This document shows positions 18,114-27,700 of a stretch of 64,000 nt of DNA, piece after piece. This DNA comes from an uncultured Gardnerella sp. (GTDB lineage Bacteria > Actinomycetota > Actinomycetes > Actinomycetales > Bifidobacteriaceae), in NCBI GenBank assembly GCA_947289115.1, contig CAMYPG010000003.1, forward strand, positions 32,027 through 96,026, given 5' to 3'. Each line of letters opens with the position of its first letter. Position 1 is the stretch's first letter. The notes under the pieces were generated by a model. It did no database searches. It saw nothing but the letters and a program-made list of their open reading frames with translations, and was not told where the DNA came from. The position numbers and the translations under genes are program-made.

Positions 18114-18292
18114 GTGAGCAATGGAAATTGCTTGGTCGAGCAATATAAAAGCGGAGCGATAGTAATATCTTTTTGATAAATAACTATTTTTGAAAGAAAG
18201 TAAGTAAAAAACTAAACTTAACTATGCAACCTTTAAGTCTAAATAAGGTATAAGAGCGTAGCGCTGCGAGACAAGTAATTTCCATTGCTCAC
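18114..18292 (-). mobile_element. MITE-like repeat, copy 1 (179 bp)
   Basis: The ends are perfect inverted repeats of 16 bases (GTGAGCAATGGAAATT), followed inwards by an imperfect RCTTGKYTCG. The interior matches copies at 21704-21881 and 57732-57911 along its whole length, in inverse orientation. It has no open frame of useful size and no clear target duplication. The outer 16 bases differ from those of copy 3 although each copy is self-complementary. Confidence 0.7.
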
Positions 18293-18362
18293 ATTTCGCC
18301 AAGGAAAAGAAACACGCACGAAATTAAGCATATAAATTAATCTTATAACGACACCCCAAGTT

Positions 18363-18417
18363 CTTGAATGACCGCATTCAAGCATTTCTTTGCTAGGCTA
18401 AAGCGAGTCAAAGAAAT
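18363..18417 (+). promoter_or_regulatory. metE leader: perfect palindrome followed by a terminator-like hairpin
   Basis: CTTGAATG-ACCG-CATTCAAG (18363-18382) is a perfect 8+4+8 palindrome. Directly after it, ATTTCTTTG (18384-18392) pairs with CAAAGAAAT (18409-18417), followed by a T run that ends at 18422. GGAGG at 18423-18427 and ATG at 18432 follow at once. The palindrome could be an operator for a methionine regulator. The second hairpin could act as an attenuator or mask the ribosome site. I do not recognise a known SAM riboswitch. Confidence 0.45.
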
Positions 18418-18431
18418 TTTTTGGAGGATGT

Positions 18432-20786
18432 ATGTCTACGGTTTTTACTTCGGTTTCCGGTTTTCCACGTATTGGCGCTAATCGTGAGTTGAAGAAGATT
18501 ATTGAACGTTACTGGAAGCAGGATGCTTCTTTGGATGAAGTGCGTGAAGTTGCTCAGTCTTTGCGAGCTAAGCATTGGCGTTTGCAAGCTGAAGCTGGGA
18601 TTGATTTAATTCCAAGTAATGATTTTAGCTACTATGACCAAATGCTCGATACTGCTATTTTGCTTGGTGCTGTGCCTGAGCGTTACAATGCTTTGAATTT
18701 TGAGCATGCTGAGGATACGCTTTTTGCCATCGCGCGCGGCTACCAGGGTGAGCGCGGCGATGTGACGGCTTTGCCTATGAAGAAGTGGTTTACTACGAAC
18801 TACCACTATATTGTGCCGGAAGTTGAGAATCCGCAAGACTTGCATTTGGCTGGAACTAAGCCTTTTGACGAGTTTTTGGAGGCTCGCGCGCAGGGTTTGG
18901 AAACGAAGCCTGTGCTGATTGGTCCGTACACTTTTTTGAAGTTGGCTCGTACTCCTGAAGCTCAGGAGTTGGAAGTAACAGAGTCTGTGATTTCGGCTCT
19001 GGCTTTTGCTTATGCGAGTATTGTTAAGCGTTTTGGCGAGCTTCACGCAACTTGGTTGCAATTTGATGAGCCTTATTTGGCGTTGGATAAAGAGCAAGGC
19101 GATTTGGAGCTTTTTGAAGCTTTGTATAAGCCTTTGCTTGAAGCCAGGAGTGCGGAAGTTAAGCTTCTTCTTAACACGTATTTTGGCAATATTGCTGACG
19201 CTTACGAAACTGTGAATGATCTTGGTTTTGACGGCGTTGGCGTTGATTTGGTGGAAGGCAAGGAAGAAAATCTTGCAGCCATTGAGCATTATGGTGTGAA
19301 CGAAAAAACTACGCTTTTTGCAGGCGTTGTGAACGGTCGCAATATTTGGCGCAACGATTATGCTGTAAGCCTTGGTTTGGTTGACGCTTTGCGCGAGAAT
19401 ATTACGGATCGCGTGGCTGTTTCTACTGCTTGCTCGCTTCTTCACGTGCCTTTTAGCACTGTTGGTGAGGATGCTTTGGGTGCGGATGTTTTGCAACATT
19501 TTGCTTTTGCTGTTGAAAAGTTGCAGGAGATTCGCGATATTGCCAATCTTGCTACAGAAGGCGACGAAAGCCGCAAATCTAGTAACGTTTTGGCTAAAAA
19601 TCAGGCTTTGTTTGACGGTTCACGCGTGAAAGCGGATGTTGCTGTTGCTAATCGTCTTGCGAATCTTAAGGATTCTGATTTTGTGCGATTGCCTAAGAGG
19701 GTGGAGCGTCAGCGTTTGCAAAAAGAAGCTCTTGGCTTGCCGGATTTGCCAACGACAACTATTGGATCCTTCCCACAAACTAAGGATATTCGTAACGCTC
19801 GTGCTGATCTTCGTAAGGGCGAAATTACTCGCGAAGCTTACGACGAGTTTATGCGCAATCGCATTGCTCAGTGCATTGAGCATCAGGAGCAAATCGGCTT
19901 GGATGTGCTTGTTCACGGCGAGTTTGAGCGAAACGACATGGTTGAATATTTTGGCCAGCATTTGCGCGGCTTTAAGTTTACGAAGAACGCTTGGGTGCAG
20001 TCTTATGGCACTCGCTGCGTGAAGCCTCCAATCGTGTGGTCGGATGTTTCTCGCGAGTCTGCAATTACTGTGTCGTGGAGCGCTTATGCTCAAAGCTGCA
20101 CGAAGCATATTGTTAAGGGCATGCTTACAGGTCCTGTGACGATTCTTAACTGGTCTTGGCCTCGCGAGGATATTACGCACGAGGAGCAGACTCAGCAGTT
20201 GGCTCTTGCTATTCGCGATGAGGTGTTGGATTTGGAGCGAGCTGGTATTCGTGTGATTCAGATTGATGAGGCTGCTTTGCGTGAAAAGTTGCCGCTTCGT
20301 CGTTCTGATTGGCATAAGAAGTATTTGGATTGGGCTATTGCTGCTTTCCGCCTTGTTCATTCTGCTGTGGCTGCGACTACGCAAATTCACACGCATATGT
20401 GCTATTCGGAGTTTAATGACATTATTCGTGACATTGACGCTATGGATGCGGATGTGATTTCTTTTGAGGCTTCTCGCGGTGACTTGGTTGTGCTTGACGC
20501 TATTCACGACGCGCATTTTGAGACTGAGGCTGGCCCTGGCGTTTACGACATCCATTCTCCTCGCGTGCCTGGTAAGACGGAGCTTGTGGAGCGTATTCAC
20601 GAGATTTTGCGCAAGATGCCTGCCGAGAAGCTGTGGATTAACCCGGATTGCGGTCTTAAAACTCGAGGTGACGCTGAAACTTGGCCAAGCTTGGAGAATC
20701 TTGTTTCTGCAGCTAAAGAGGTTCGCGCGCAATTGCAAGCTAACAAGCTAAGCAATCAGCAGTGCAATTCTCAGTGCAAGGGGTGA
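18432..20786 (+). CDS. metE: cobalamin-independent methionine synthase
   Basis: Transfers methyl from 5-methyl-tetrahydropteroyl-triglutamate to homocysteine; 784 residues, full length. The duplicated barrel starts [12 protein letters not shown], and the C-terminal half starts near 432 ([14 protein letters not shown]). Zinc ligands are visible in HTHMCYSEF near 652-660 and NPDCGLKTR near 737-745. GGAGG is four bases before the ATG. metF follows after three bases, so the pair is one operon that supplies and uses methyl-THF. Confidence 0.97.
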   Translation: MSTVFTSVSGFPRIGANRELKKIIERYWKQDASLDEVREVAQSLRAKHWRLQAEAGIDLIPSNDFSYYDQMLDTAILLGAVPERYNALNFEHAEDTLFAIARGYQGERGDVTALPMKKWFTTNYHYIVPEVENPQDLHLAGTKPFDEFLEARAQGLETKPVLIGPYTFLKLARTPEAQELEVTESVISALAFAYASIVKRFGELHATWLQFDEPYLALDKEQGDLELFEALYKPLLEARSAEVKLLLNTYFGNIADAYETVNDLGFDGVGVDLVEGKEENLAAIEHYGVNEKTTLFAGVVNGRNIWRNDYAVSLGLVDALRENITDRVAVSTACSLLHVPFSTVGEDALGADVLQHFAFAVEKLQEIRDIANLATEGDESRKSSNVLAKNQALFDGSRVKADVAVANRLANLKDSDFVRLPKRVERQRLQKEALGLPDLPTTTIGSFPQTKDIRNARADLRKGEITREAYDEFMRNRIAQCIEHQEQIGLDVLVHGEFERNDMVEYFGQHLRGFKFTKNAWVQSYGTRCVKPPIVWSDVSRESAITVSWSAYAQSCTKHIVKGMLTGPVTILNWSWPREDITHEEQTQQLALAIRDEVLDLERAGIRVIQIDEAALREKLPLRRSDWHKKYLDWAIAAFRLVHSAVAATTQIHTHMCYSEFNDIIRDIDAMDADVISFEASRGDLVVLDAIHDAHFETEAGPGVYDIHSPRVPGKTELVERIHEILRKMPAEKLWINPDCGLKTRGDAETWPSLENLVSAAKEVRAQLQANKLSNQQCNSQCKG

Positions 20787-20789
20787 GTT

Positions 20790-21644
20790 ATGCCATATAA
20801 ACCAAAGTTTTCGCTGGAAGTTTTCCCACCTAAGCGCACATCTCCTATCGGTACGATTTATGATACTTTGGATGGGTTGAAAGGCCTTGACCCGGATTTT
20901 ATTTCGGTTACTTACGGCACTGGAAAGCTGCAGGATCGTACTGCTACTGCGCGTATTGCGAATACGATTCGCTCCGAATATGGTATTGACGCGGTTGCTC
21001 ATTTGACTGCTCGATACCTTGATTATGATGCTGTTGATGAAGCTTTGGAAATGTTTGATAATGCTGGTGTTTCCGGGGTTTTGGCTTTGCGCGGCGACGT
21101 GATTGCGGGCCAGGAATCGGCAGGCGTTTTTGAGCACGCTAGTGACTTGGTTTATTATATTCGTTCAAAGCACCCGGATTTGCCGATTTTGGGTGCTTGC
21201 TACCCGGAGAAGCATCCGGAAGCGGAAAGTTTGCAAGCGGATATTGATAATTTGAAGCGCAAGGTTGATGCGGGTGTTACGCATTTAATTTCGCAACTTT
21301 TTTACGATAATGAGGATTTTTTGCGTTTCCGTGATTTAGCTCGTGCCGCTGGTATTAATGTGCCAATTGAAGCTGGCGTGATGCCTGTTGCGAACGCTTC
21401 GCAAGTTAAGCGCATGACAAGTCTTTGCTCTTCGCGCATTACTTCGCAAGTTTCCGCAATGATGGATCGCTGGGGTAGTAACGCTGAGTGCTTGCGCGAT
21501 GCCGGTAGCATTTTTGCTTCGCAGCAGATTAACGATTTAATTGCCGAAGGTGTGGATGGCATTCACTTGTATACCATGAATCACCCGGGCATTGCGCGCA
21601 GGATTTGGGCGAATGTGAAGCCGCTGTTTACGAAGATTGGGTAG
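20790..21644 (+). CDS. metF: 5,10-methylenetetrahydrofolate reductase
   Basis: FAD-dependent enzyme making 5-methyl-THF for MetE; 284 residues. FSLEVFPPKRTSPIG at the N-terminus carries the catalytic Glu, VTYGTG near 48, LALRGDVIAG near 100, and FDN-type ISQLFYDNEDFLRF near 168. GGGGTGAG lies just before the ATG, inside the end of metE, indicating translational coupling. Confidence 0.95.
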   Translation: MPYKPKFSLEVFPPKRTSPIGTIYDTLDGLKGLDPDFISVTYGTGKLQDRTATARIANTIRSEYGIDAVAHLTARYLDYDAVDEALEMFDNAGVSGVLALRGDVIAGQESAGVFEHASDLVYYIRSKHPDLPILGACYPEKHPEAESLQADIDNLKRKVDAGVTHLISQLFYDNEDFLRFRDLARAAGINVPIEAGVMPVANASQVKRMTSLCSSRITSQVSAMMDRWGSNAECLRDAGSIFASQQINDLIAEGVDGIHLYTMNHPGIARRIWANVKPLFTKIG

Positions 21645-21658
21645 GTGGTAGCGTTTGC

Positions 21659-21679
21659 GAGTTTTGGGGGATTTCTTTA
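21659..21679 (+). repeat. solo copy of a 20-base repeat end (GAGTTTTGGGGGATTTCTTT)
   Basis: The same sequence forms the inverted ends of the element at 29963-30102, and a shorter version supplies the G-rich ribosome site of comEA. Here it stands alone 14 bases after the metF stop. Confidence 0.5.
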
Positions 21680-21703
21680 TTTGCGGTTTTATTTTATGCA
21701 AAG

Positions 21704-21881
21704 GTGAGTGATAGGAATTACTTGTCTCGCAGCGCTACGCTCTTATACCTTATTTGGACTTAGCGGTTGTGTAGTTAAGTTTAGTTTTTTACTTACTTTT
21801 TCTGCAAAAATAGTATTTATCAGCAAGATATTACTATCGCTCCGCTTTTATATTGCTCGACCAAGCAACACCCACCATCAC
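21704..21881 (+). mobile_element. MITE-like repeat, copy 2 (178 bp)
   Basis: Same interior as copies 1 and 3. The left end (GTGAGTGATAGGAATT) is of the copy-1 type, and the right end, read inwards (GTGATGGTGGGTGTT), is of the copy-3 type. This copy is therefore a hybrid whose ends pair poorly. It lies 60 bases after metF. Confidence 0.7.
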
Positions 21882-21901
21882 TACCAGTAAAGCCGCTAGT
21901 G

Positions 21902-21972
21902 TTTTGTGGTGTGGTAGGAGTTTCTGGTGTTGAGTGTGCAGCAGCGATGATGTTAGTGTTCTTTGAACAACA
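21902..21972 (+). repeat. companion repeat module next to MITE-like copy 2
   Basis: Shares GTGTGGTAGGA, TGTGCAGCAGC and GATGTTAGTGTT with the module at 57933-58003, and related bases with 17993-18047 in reverse. No coding capacity. Confidence 0.5.
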
Positions 21973-22058
21973 GGTAGTGAGTATTGAAATTTAACATAGA
22001 GTGTGTGAGTGTATATAAATGTATATCTATGTATATATGCACAAAATAAATGCAATTT

Positions 22059-22080
22059 ATTCTAAACATGTGTTTAGAAT
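22059..22080. promoter_or_regulatory. perfect palindrome upstream of the surface-protein gene
   Basis: Arms ATTCTAAACA and TGTTTAGAAT are separated by two bases. It lies about 125 bases upstream of the -35 box. Its symmetry and AT-richness suggest a dimeric regulator site. No T run follows, so it is not a terminator. Confidence 0.4.
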
Positions 22081-22166
22081 CGACGTTAAAAATGTAATCT
22101 AGCTTACATTTACTATATTAATTTTGATTGCAAAAACCTGCCGAAAACGTAGAAATAAAGTCTCGC

Positions 22167-22175
22167 GGGGGGGGG
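22167..22175 (+). promoter_or_regulatory. G9 homopolymer upstream of the surface-protein promoter
   Basis: Nine consecutive G in an otherwise AT-rich spacer, ending 29 bases before the -35 box. Homopolymers of this length slip readily during replication and at this position can change promoter activity. See findings. Confidence 0.6.
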
Positions 22176-22204
22176 TTAGTAGGCTATGCATCATAACAGA
22201 TACA

Positions 22205-22233
22205 TTGCAAAATATTCATATATTAGGTATTAT
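22205..22233 (+). promoter_or_regulatory. promoter of the surface-protein gene
   Basis: TTGCAA (22205-22210), a 17-base spacer, and TATTAT (22228-22233). A start near 22240 would give a leader of about 155 bases before the ATG at 22397. Confidence 0.5.
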
Positions 22234-22396
22234 TGAACATAAATCTCAACAAGGGATTCGTGCTTTTGAAAGCTGAGTGGAAGTTTTATATGTATCTGAT
22301 TGTAGTTCAATCAGCGTTTGATTACTACATAAAGCTCTTCACTAATAAATTCATAAAGACTTATTCAGAGAGAATCGATATTAAGGAGATATCATT

Positions 22397-24733
22397 ATGA
22401 TAAATTCAAATTCCGGAAAGCACGCACGCAAGGTTACATTGGATGCTGCAGTAAGTAACGCGATTGCGAAGGCTGTGGATGCTCGCAAGGTGGCGGCGTT
22501 TACGGTTGGCGCTGCAGGCGTGTTAGCTGGTGCGTCGTTCGCTTTTGGTGCAACTCCGGCAATGGCGGCGGAGGTGAGTAGTACTCCTGATACTAAGCCG
22601 GATGTAGCTCAGACGCCTGTGACTGCTGGTGAGAATGCTGGGACTGGTAAGAAGGCTGAAGCTGGCGATAAGAATCAGACTGAAGCTAATAAAGAGGCTG
22701 GGTATAAGGCTGAGAATACCAATAAGCAGGCTGAGCAGAAATCCGAGAATACTGTAAATACTGATGGTACTGAAAATAAATCGACTGTTGTAAAGATTCG
22801 TGGTAAGCGCTCGTTGCCTGATGCTCAGCCAACCGACGAGACTGCAACTGAAAATCAAGATCGCGCTTCTGATGGTTCAGCAGGTCAAGATCCTAATAAA
22901 ATTAATCCAGACACAACGGATACTTCTAATACCAAGATTGATATTGACGAGAATAACGCTGACACTATGCCGAACGTGTATGGCTGGGGAAGCTCAGACA
23001 ATACATACAGCGTAGATGGTGAAAAGCATACTATTACTTTCCATTTTGCAAAGCCAAAAGATGGCAATATTACCAGTATCGCTATTTTCCCTGCTAAGAC
23101 GAATGGTTTCAATAATGAGAAAAGTGAGAGAGGTATTGATTTTTACTCGAAAAATTCAGGTAAACACCAAGCTTATTCTGGCGAATATGAGTTTACTGCG
23201 AATAATGATGGTTCTGCTGACCTTAAGATGACAACTCTTTTTAGGGATGGTAACCTTAATGGAGGCGCTGAGAAGTATACAGCCAGTCGCTCTATTTTCG
23301 TGTACGTAACTAAAGATAATAACGAAACTGTTGCTTATAAAACAAACGTATTCCGTGCTGTAACGCTTGTGCCGCCAAAAACTTCCGGCTCTGTGGTGCT
23401 TAAGTATAACGAGCAGCTTACTCCTGAAAAGGTTCAATCAGCAATTACTGCCGCTGGCAATATTGAGACAGCGCGTAGTGATAAGAAGTCTGTAAATAAT
23501 CAGCTTTCTGATAAATTTACAGAAAATATTAACGTAAAAGCTGATGGTGCTTACGACAAGACTGCATTTGAGGCTATTAATAAGGAAACCTCAGCTCAAG
23601 GCGCAACGGATAAGACTTACGTAGCTGGCGCGAATACGCTTAACACCTATATGGTTACGGATTTGGGCTTTAAGTCGCAAGCTATTCCACTTACTGTTGC
23701 GCGCTACGATACGCGTATCGAAAAGCCGATTGTGGACGACCTGTCCAAGGTTTCCGATGATGTAAAAACCGAAATTAAACGCAAGCTTGCGCATCTTAAT
23801 CACGTAAGCCAAGATCAGGTGACCATTAACGACCAGGGTGAAGTCACTATCAACTTTGCTGGCGTGGATGCTAAGGACGCTCCTAAGATTGCACTCAGTG
23901 ACCTTGTGTTGAAGAAGCTTGCTGAGAAGGATGTCGTCGTTCCAGCTGGCGAGAAAGCAGTCTTTGTGGCTAACCCACTTGGATACTCAAATGCTGAACT
24001 TGACCGAATCAAGCAGGCTATTTTCGAAGCTAACAAAGACAACAAAGAGCTTGGCCTTACCAGCACAGATCAGATTTCGCTTTCGTACCTTACTGGCGAT
24101 CTTACTGCATCTGGTGATGCTAATAAGGGTATCTCTAATGGTCAGGCGGAAAACAAGATTACCGTTAAGATCAAGACCGATAAGGCAGTTGCCGAGTTTA
24201 CGTCTGATATAAAGGCTAATAAGCTTACAAAGCTTCCAAATATTCGTACGGATTACGACGTTACTTGGACTAAAACCAAGATTGATGGTCGCGAAACCGA
24301 CGAAGGTATTTCTTGGAGTAATGATAGTCACACAACTATCATCTACCGTTACGACCCAACCGCAGCAAAAGAATTTGATACAACAAAGATTCTTGGTTTG
24401 TTAAAAGCTACGCCAAAAGACAAGCAAGCTGGTTTGCGCGACCTTACAGGCGGCGAGCAGCTTACCTATGAAGGTACAGGGAATAACGCGAAAAAGTCGC
24501 ACATGCACTATGCGCTGCAAAATGGCGAGCCAACGGGCGAGCTTACGCTTGGCAATATGGGTGGTCCATACTGGTCTGGGAATCAGAAAGTTTCTAATTC
24601 TGACGTAGACCTCGGTGATAATTTATCAGATGCTGGTTCGTATTCATGGGATACAGAGGCTGGCTCTGTAACGGTGGCTGCTAAAAAGGCAAGATTTTCA
24701 AGGCGCGTCTGTTTGTTGAGCCGTATGCAATGA
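22397..24733 (+). CDS. N-terminal part of a giant cell-wall surface protein, truncated by a frameshift
   Basis: 778 residues, of which the last 14 or so are out of frame. The start has AAGGAGATATC upstream. A long signal peptide (positive N-terminus, VAAFTVGAAGVLAGASFAFG) ends near ATPAMAA around residue 57. A Lys/Glu/Thr/Asn-rich linker to about 190 follows. Then a beta-rich adhesin-like region (NVYGWGSSDNTYSV...) and segments like Rib/alpha or SasG-type modules (DTRIEKPIVDDLSKVSDDVKTEI) run to the break. The normal frame continues in 24685-29355: one A is missing from the run at 24683-24687, after the codons for VTVAA. Each half keeps intact coding, so the break is recent, phase-variable, or a sequencing error. 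Confidence 0.8.
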   Translation: MINSNSGKHARKVTLDAAVSNAIAKAVDARKVAAFTVGAAGVLAGASFAFGATPAMAAEVSSTPDTKPDVAQTPVTAGENAGTGKKAEAGDKNQTEANKEAGYKAENTNKQAEQKSENTVNTDGTENKSTVVKIRGKRSLPDAQPTDETATENQDRASDGSAGQDPNKINPDTTDTSNTKIDIDENNADTMPNVYGWGSSDNTYSVDGEKHTITFHFAKPKDGNITSIAIFPAKTNGFNNEKSERGIDFYSKNSGKHQAYSGEYEFTANNDGSADLKMTTLFRDGNLNGGAEKYTASRSIFVYVTKDNNETVAYKTNVFRAVTLVPPKTSGSVVLKYNEQLTPEKVQSAITAAGNIETARSDKKSVNNQLSDKFTENINVKADGAYDKTAFEAINKETSAQGATDKTYVAGANTLNTYMVTDLGFKSQAIPLTVARYDTRIEKPIVDDLSKVSDDVKTEIKRKLAHLNHVSQDQVTINDQGEVTINFAGVDAKDAPKIALSDLVLKKLAEKDVVVPAGEKAVFVANPLGYSNAELDRIKQAIFEANKDNKELGLTSTDQISLSYLTGDLTASGDANKGISNGQAENKITVKIKTDKAVAEFTSDIKANKLTKLPNIRTDYDVTWTKTKIDGRETDEGISWSNDSHTTIIYRYDPTAAKEFDTTKILGLLKATPKDKQAGLRDLTGGEQLTYEGTGNNAKKSHMHYALQNGEPTGELTLGNMGGPYWSGNQKVSNSDVDLGDNLSDAGSYSWDTEAGSVTVAAKKARFSRRVCLLSRMQ

Positions 24734-27700
24734 CATACTATAAGCATGTTTATCTGGAGCAAGGCCGCAATCCAGGCAATACAGCAAAGGCAATTAACGT
24801 TATCTTTGTGCCGCAGACGAATCATAAGACGAAAGACCTTTCGGATTCGATTGGCGAGCACAAGACCGAAAACGTTGAGGGCAAGGATGTTCCAACACAG
24901 TCGAAGTATTACAACGCGTCTGCTGATAAGAAAGATGCGTATGAAAAGGCATTAAAGACTGCAACAGACTTGCTTGCAACTGTTAAGGACAAGCAAGAAA
25001 AAGACCTTACCGAAGAGCAGAAGGCGCAAATCGATAACGCTACGATTAACCTTAATAAGGCACGCGCCGAGCTTGATGGTGCTGACACCAACAAGGATAA
25101 GCTGAACGACTCGATTGATGCTAATGGTAAGGCTGCAGAAGGCACTACCGCCGCAACTGGCACGCAAGCAACAAACCAGTTCAAGAACGTAAGCGACCCT
25201 GACTTCAAGAAGGCAGACGGTTCTGATGATAAGGACAGAAACGAAGCTGCTAAGAAGGCAAAGACAGATTACGACAAGGCTCTTGAGGAAGCTAATAAGG
25301 TAAAGGAAGACAAGAACGCCACGCAGAAGGCTGTTGACGACGCTAAGGCTAAGCTTGATGCTGCGCGCGAAAAGCTTAACGACTTTACCACCAACAAGGA
25401 TGAGTTGAATAATGCCATCGCTAAGGACGGCAAGGTAAACACGGGTAGGGATAATCAAGGCAATCAAACGCTGACAAATGCCGATCCAACTTACCAGAAC
25501 TCGACTCCTGAACAGCGCAAGGCGTACGACGACGCTGTTAAGAAGGCTGATGAGGTCTTCAAGGATCCAAACGCTTCTCAGAAGGAAGTGAACGAGGCTA
25601 TCAAGAAGCTTAAGGAAGCTAAGGCTGCGCTCGACAAGAACGCAACCGACAAGTCTCCTCTTGATGCTGCCGTGCAAAATAGCTTCGATAATCCTGATCC
25701 AGACAATGCTAACGGCAAAAAGAGCGTGTTCTACACGAACGCCGCCGCGAAGAAAGACTCAGACGCTAACGCTAAAAAGGCTGTTGAGGACTACGATAAA
25801 GCACTAAAGAAAGCCAAGGATGTTCTCGCAGACAAAAACGCCACCAAGAAAGACGTTGAGGACGCTAAGAAAGCGCTTGAAGATGCCGAAAAGGCACTTC
25901 ATGCTGAGGCTTATCAAACAAAGACAACTGATTTAGCTGAAGCTATTGCAGATAATGTAAGCGGCTACCTAATGCCAGCCTACTTCAATGCGTTTGATTT
26001 GTCACAAAGCAAAGATCCTGCCGATGTTGAGAAGGCTAAACAAGCTGCTAAGGACTTCAAAGCCTATAACGACGCTTACCACGCTGCAAAAGACTTGCTT
26101 AAGGAGATTAAGAAGCCAAATAGCACGGTAACGCAGGAGCAGGCTGATAAGATTAAGAAACAACTTCTTGACGCGCGCAAGACAATCGATAAGTATGCAA
26201 CTGACACGAGCAAGATTTCGGCGGCGCTGCTTCACAGCTTGGCTATTACTAAGAGTCCGGCGTATTTAAACGCGTCTGCTGGTGCAGAAGGTTCTGAGGA
26301 AGCGAAGGCAAAGAAAGCATACGATGATGCTCTTAAGGCTTTGCAAGATGCCTTCAATGATAAGATGCCTCAAGATACGGTCGATGGTAAGCCTGATAGT
26401 GATCCAATCTCAACAAATAATATTCCTGCAAAGGATGGAGATACTAGTAGCCCTGACTATCTTAAGAGCATCCAGTCCCACGCTAAGGGTCAGCCTTTGA
26501 ATAGGGATGTAACAAAGCTTCTTGCAAAGCTTAATGATGCTGTTAAAGGCCTGGATAAGTTTAAGACCAAGACCGACGAGCTGATTGAGTCCATTAACAA
26601 GGATTCGGATACGCATCCAAGCCCTGCGTTTAAGAACGCGTCGCAGCCAAGCTTCCAAAAGCCTGATGGCTCGGGACCGGATGATGCCAAGAACGCTGCT
26701 GCTAAAGCGGCAGCAGATGCCTACGGCAAAGCACTCAACGAAGCCAAAGACTTGCTCAAGAAGCCTGATGCTACGCAAAAGGAAATTAACGACGCCAAGG
26801 CTGCTCTTGACAAGGCTCGCGCCGAGCTTGACAAGTACAACACCGACGTCGCCAAGCTCAAAGCGAGCGTAAAGAAGCATGGTACCAAGGCAGACGTTCC
26901 TGCTCCAGAAGAAGGAACGCTTACCTCTGATGCGTATCGCAATGCGTCTGATCCTCACTTCATGAAGGAGCAGGATGGCAAGCTTGTTCCTGATGATGAT
27001 AAGAACAACAAGGCCGCCGCAGACAAGAAGGCGTATGATGAAGCTTTGACAAAAGCTCAAGAGCTTTTGAAGAAGCATGATGATAAAGATACGCCGCAAG
27101 ACGCAAAGCCAACTCAAAAAGAAATCGACGAGGCGCTGAAGACTCTTGACGAAGCTCGCAAGAAGCTTGAGGATAACTATAAGACTGTTACTACTGGTCT
27201 TGAGAAAGAAATTAACAAGTCTACTCCGGAGGGTGCTCCTGCTGTTACTGAAGACGACTTCGAGAATACGCCAGAGTTCAAGAATGCTAAAGCTAAGACA
27301 AGCGATAGTAATGAAAATGCAGACGTTACTGCTTATAAAGAGGCTCTCAAGAAGGCTCGCGATCTTGTAAAGGCTGCTAATCCTACAGATCCGGATGCGA
27401 AGAACAGTTCTCATCCAACGCAAAAGCAGATTAATGAGGCGCTTGACGCACTTAAAGCGGCTAAGAAGCAGATTGAAGACAACTACAAGACCAATCTTGA
27501 GCCGTTGACTTCTGCCAAAGACTTTGCAGGTGGTGACTTCAAGAAGACACCTGAGTATCAAAATGCTGTTGCTAAGAAGGACGCTGGTGACCAAGGTGCT
27601 ATAGCTGCCTTGGGTAAAGATGGTGAGCAAACTGGCTTCGACAATGTTCTGAAGAAAGTTGCCGAAAAGCTTAATGACGAAGATTGGAAGAAAAAAGCAA

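Noticed and set aside
18293..18431. SAM riboswitch upstream of metE
   Set aside because: The two local hairpins do not form the multi-helix core of the SAM classes I can recall, and no conserved core bases stand out.
19620..20738. 372-codon minus-strand open frame inside metE
   Set aside because: It lies wholly within a clearly real gene, has no recognisable motif and only reflects the codon use of metE.
24676..24690. Programmed -1 ribosomal frameshift in the surface-protein gene
   Set aside because: The run is T-AAAAA-GG, so the P-site tRNA could not re-pair after slipping back (it would face TAA), and I see no strong stimulatory hairpin just downstream. Slipped-strand change or a sequencing error is simpler.
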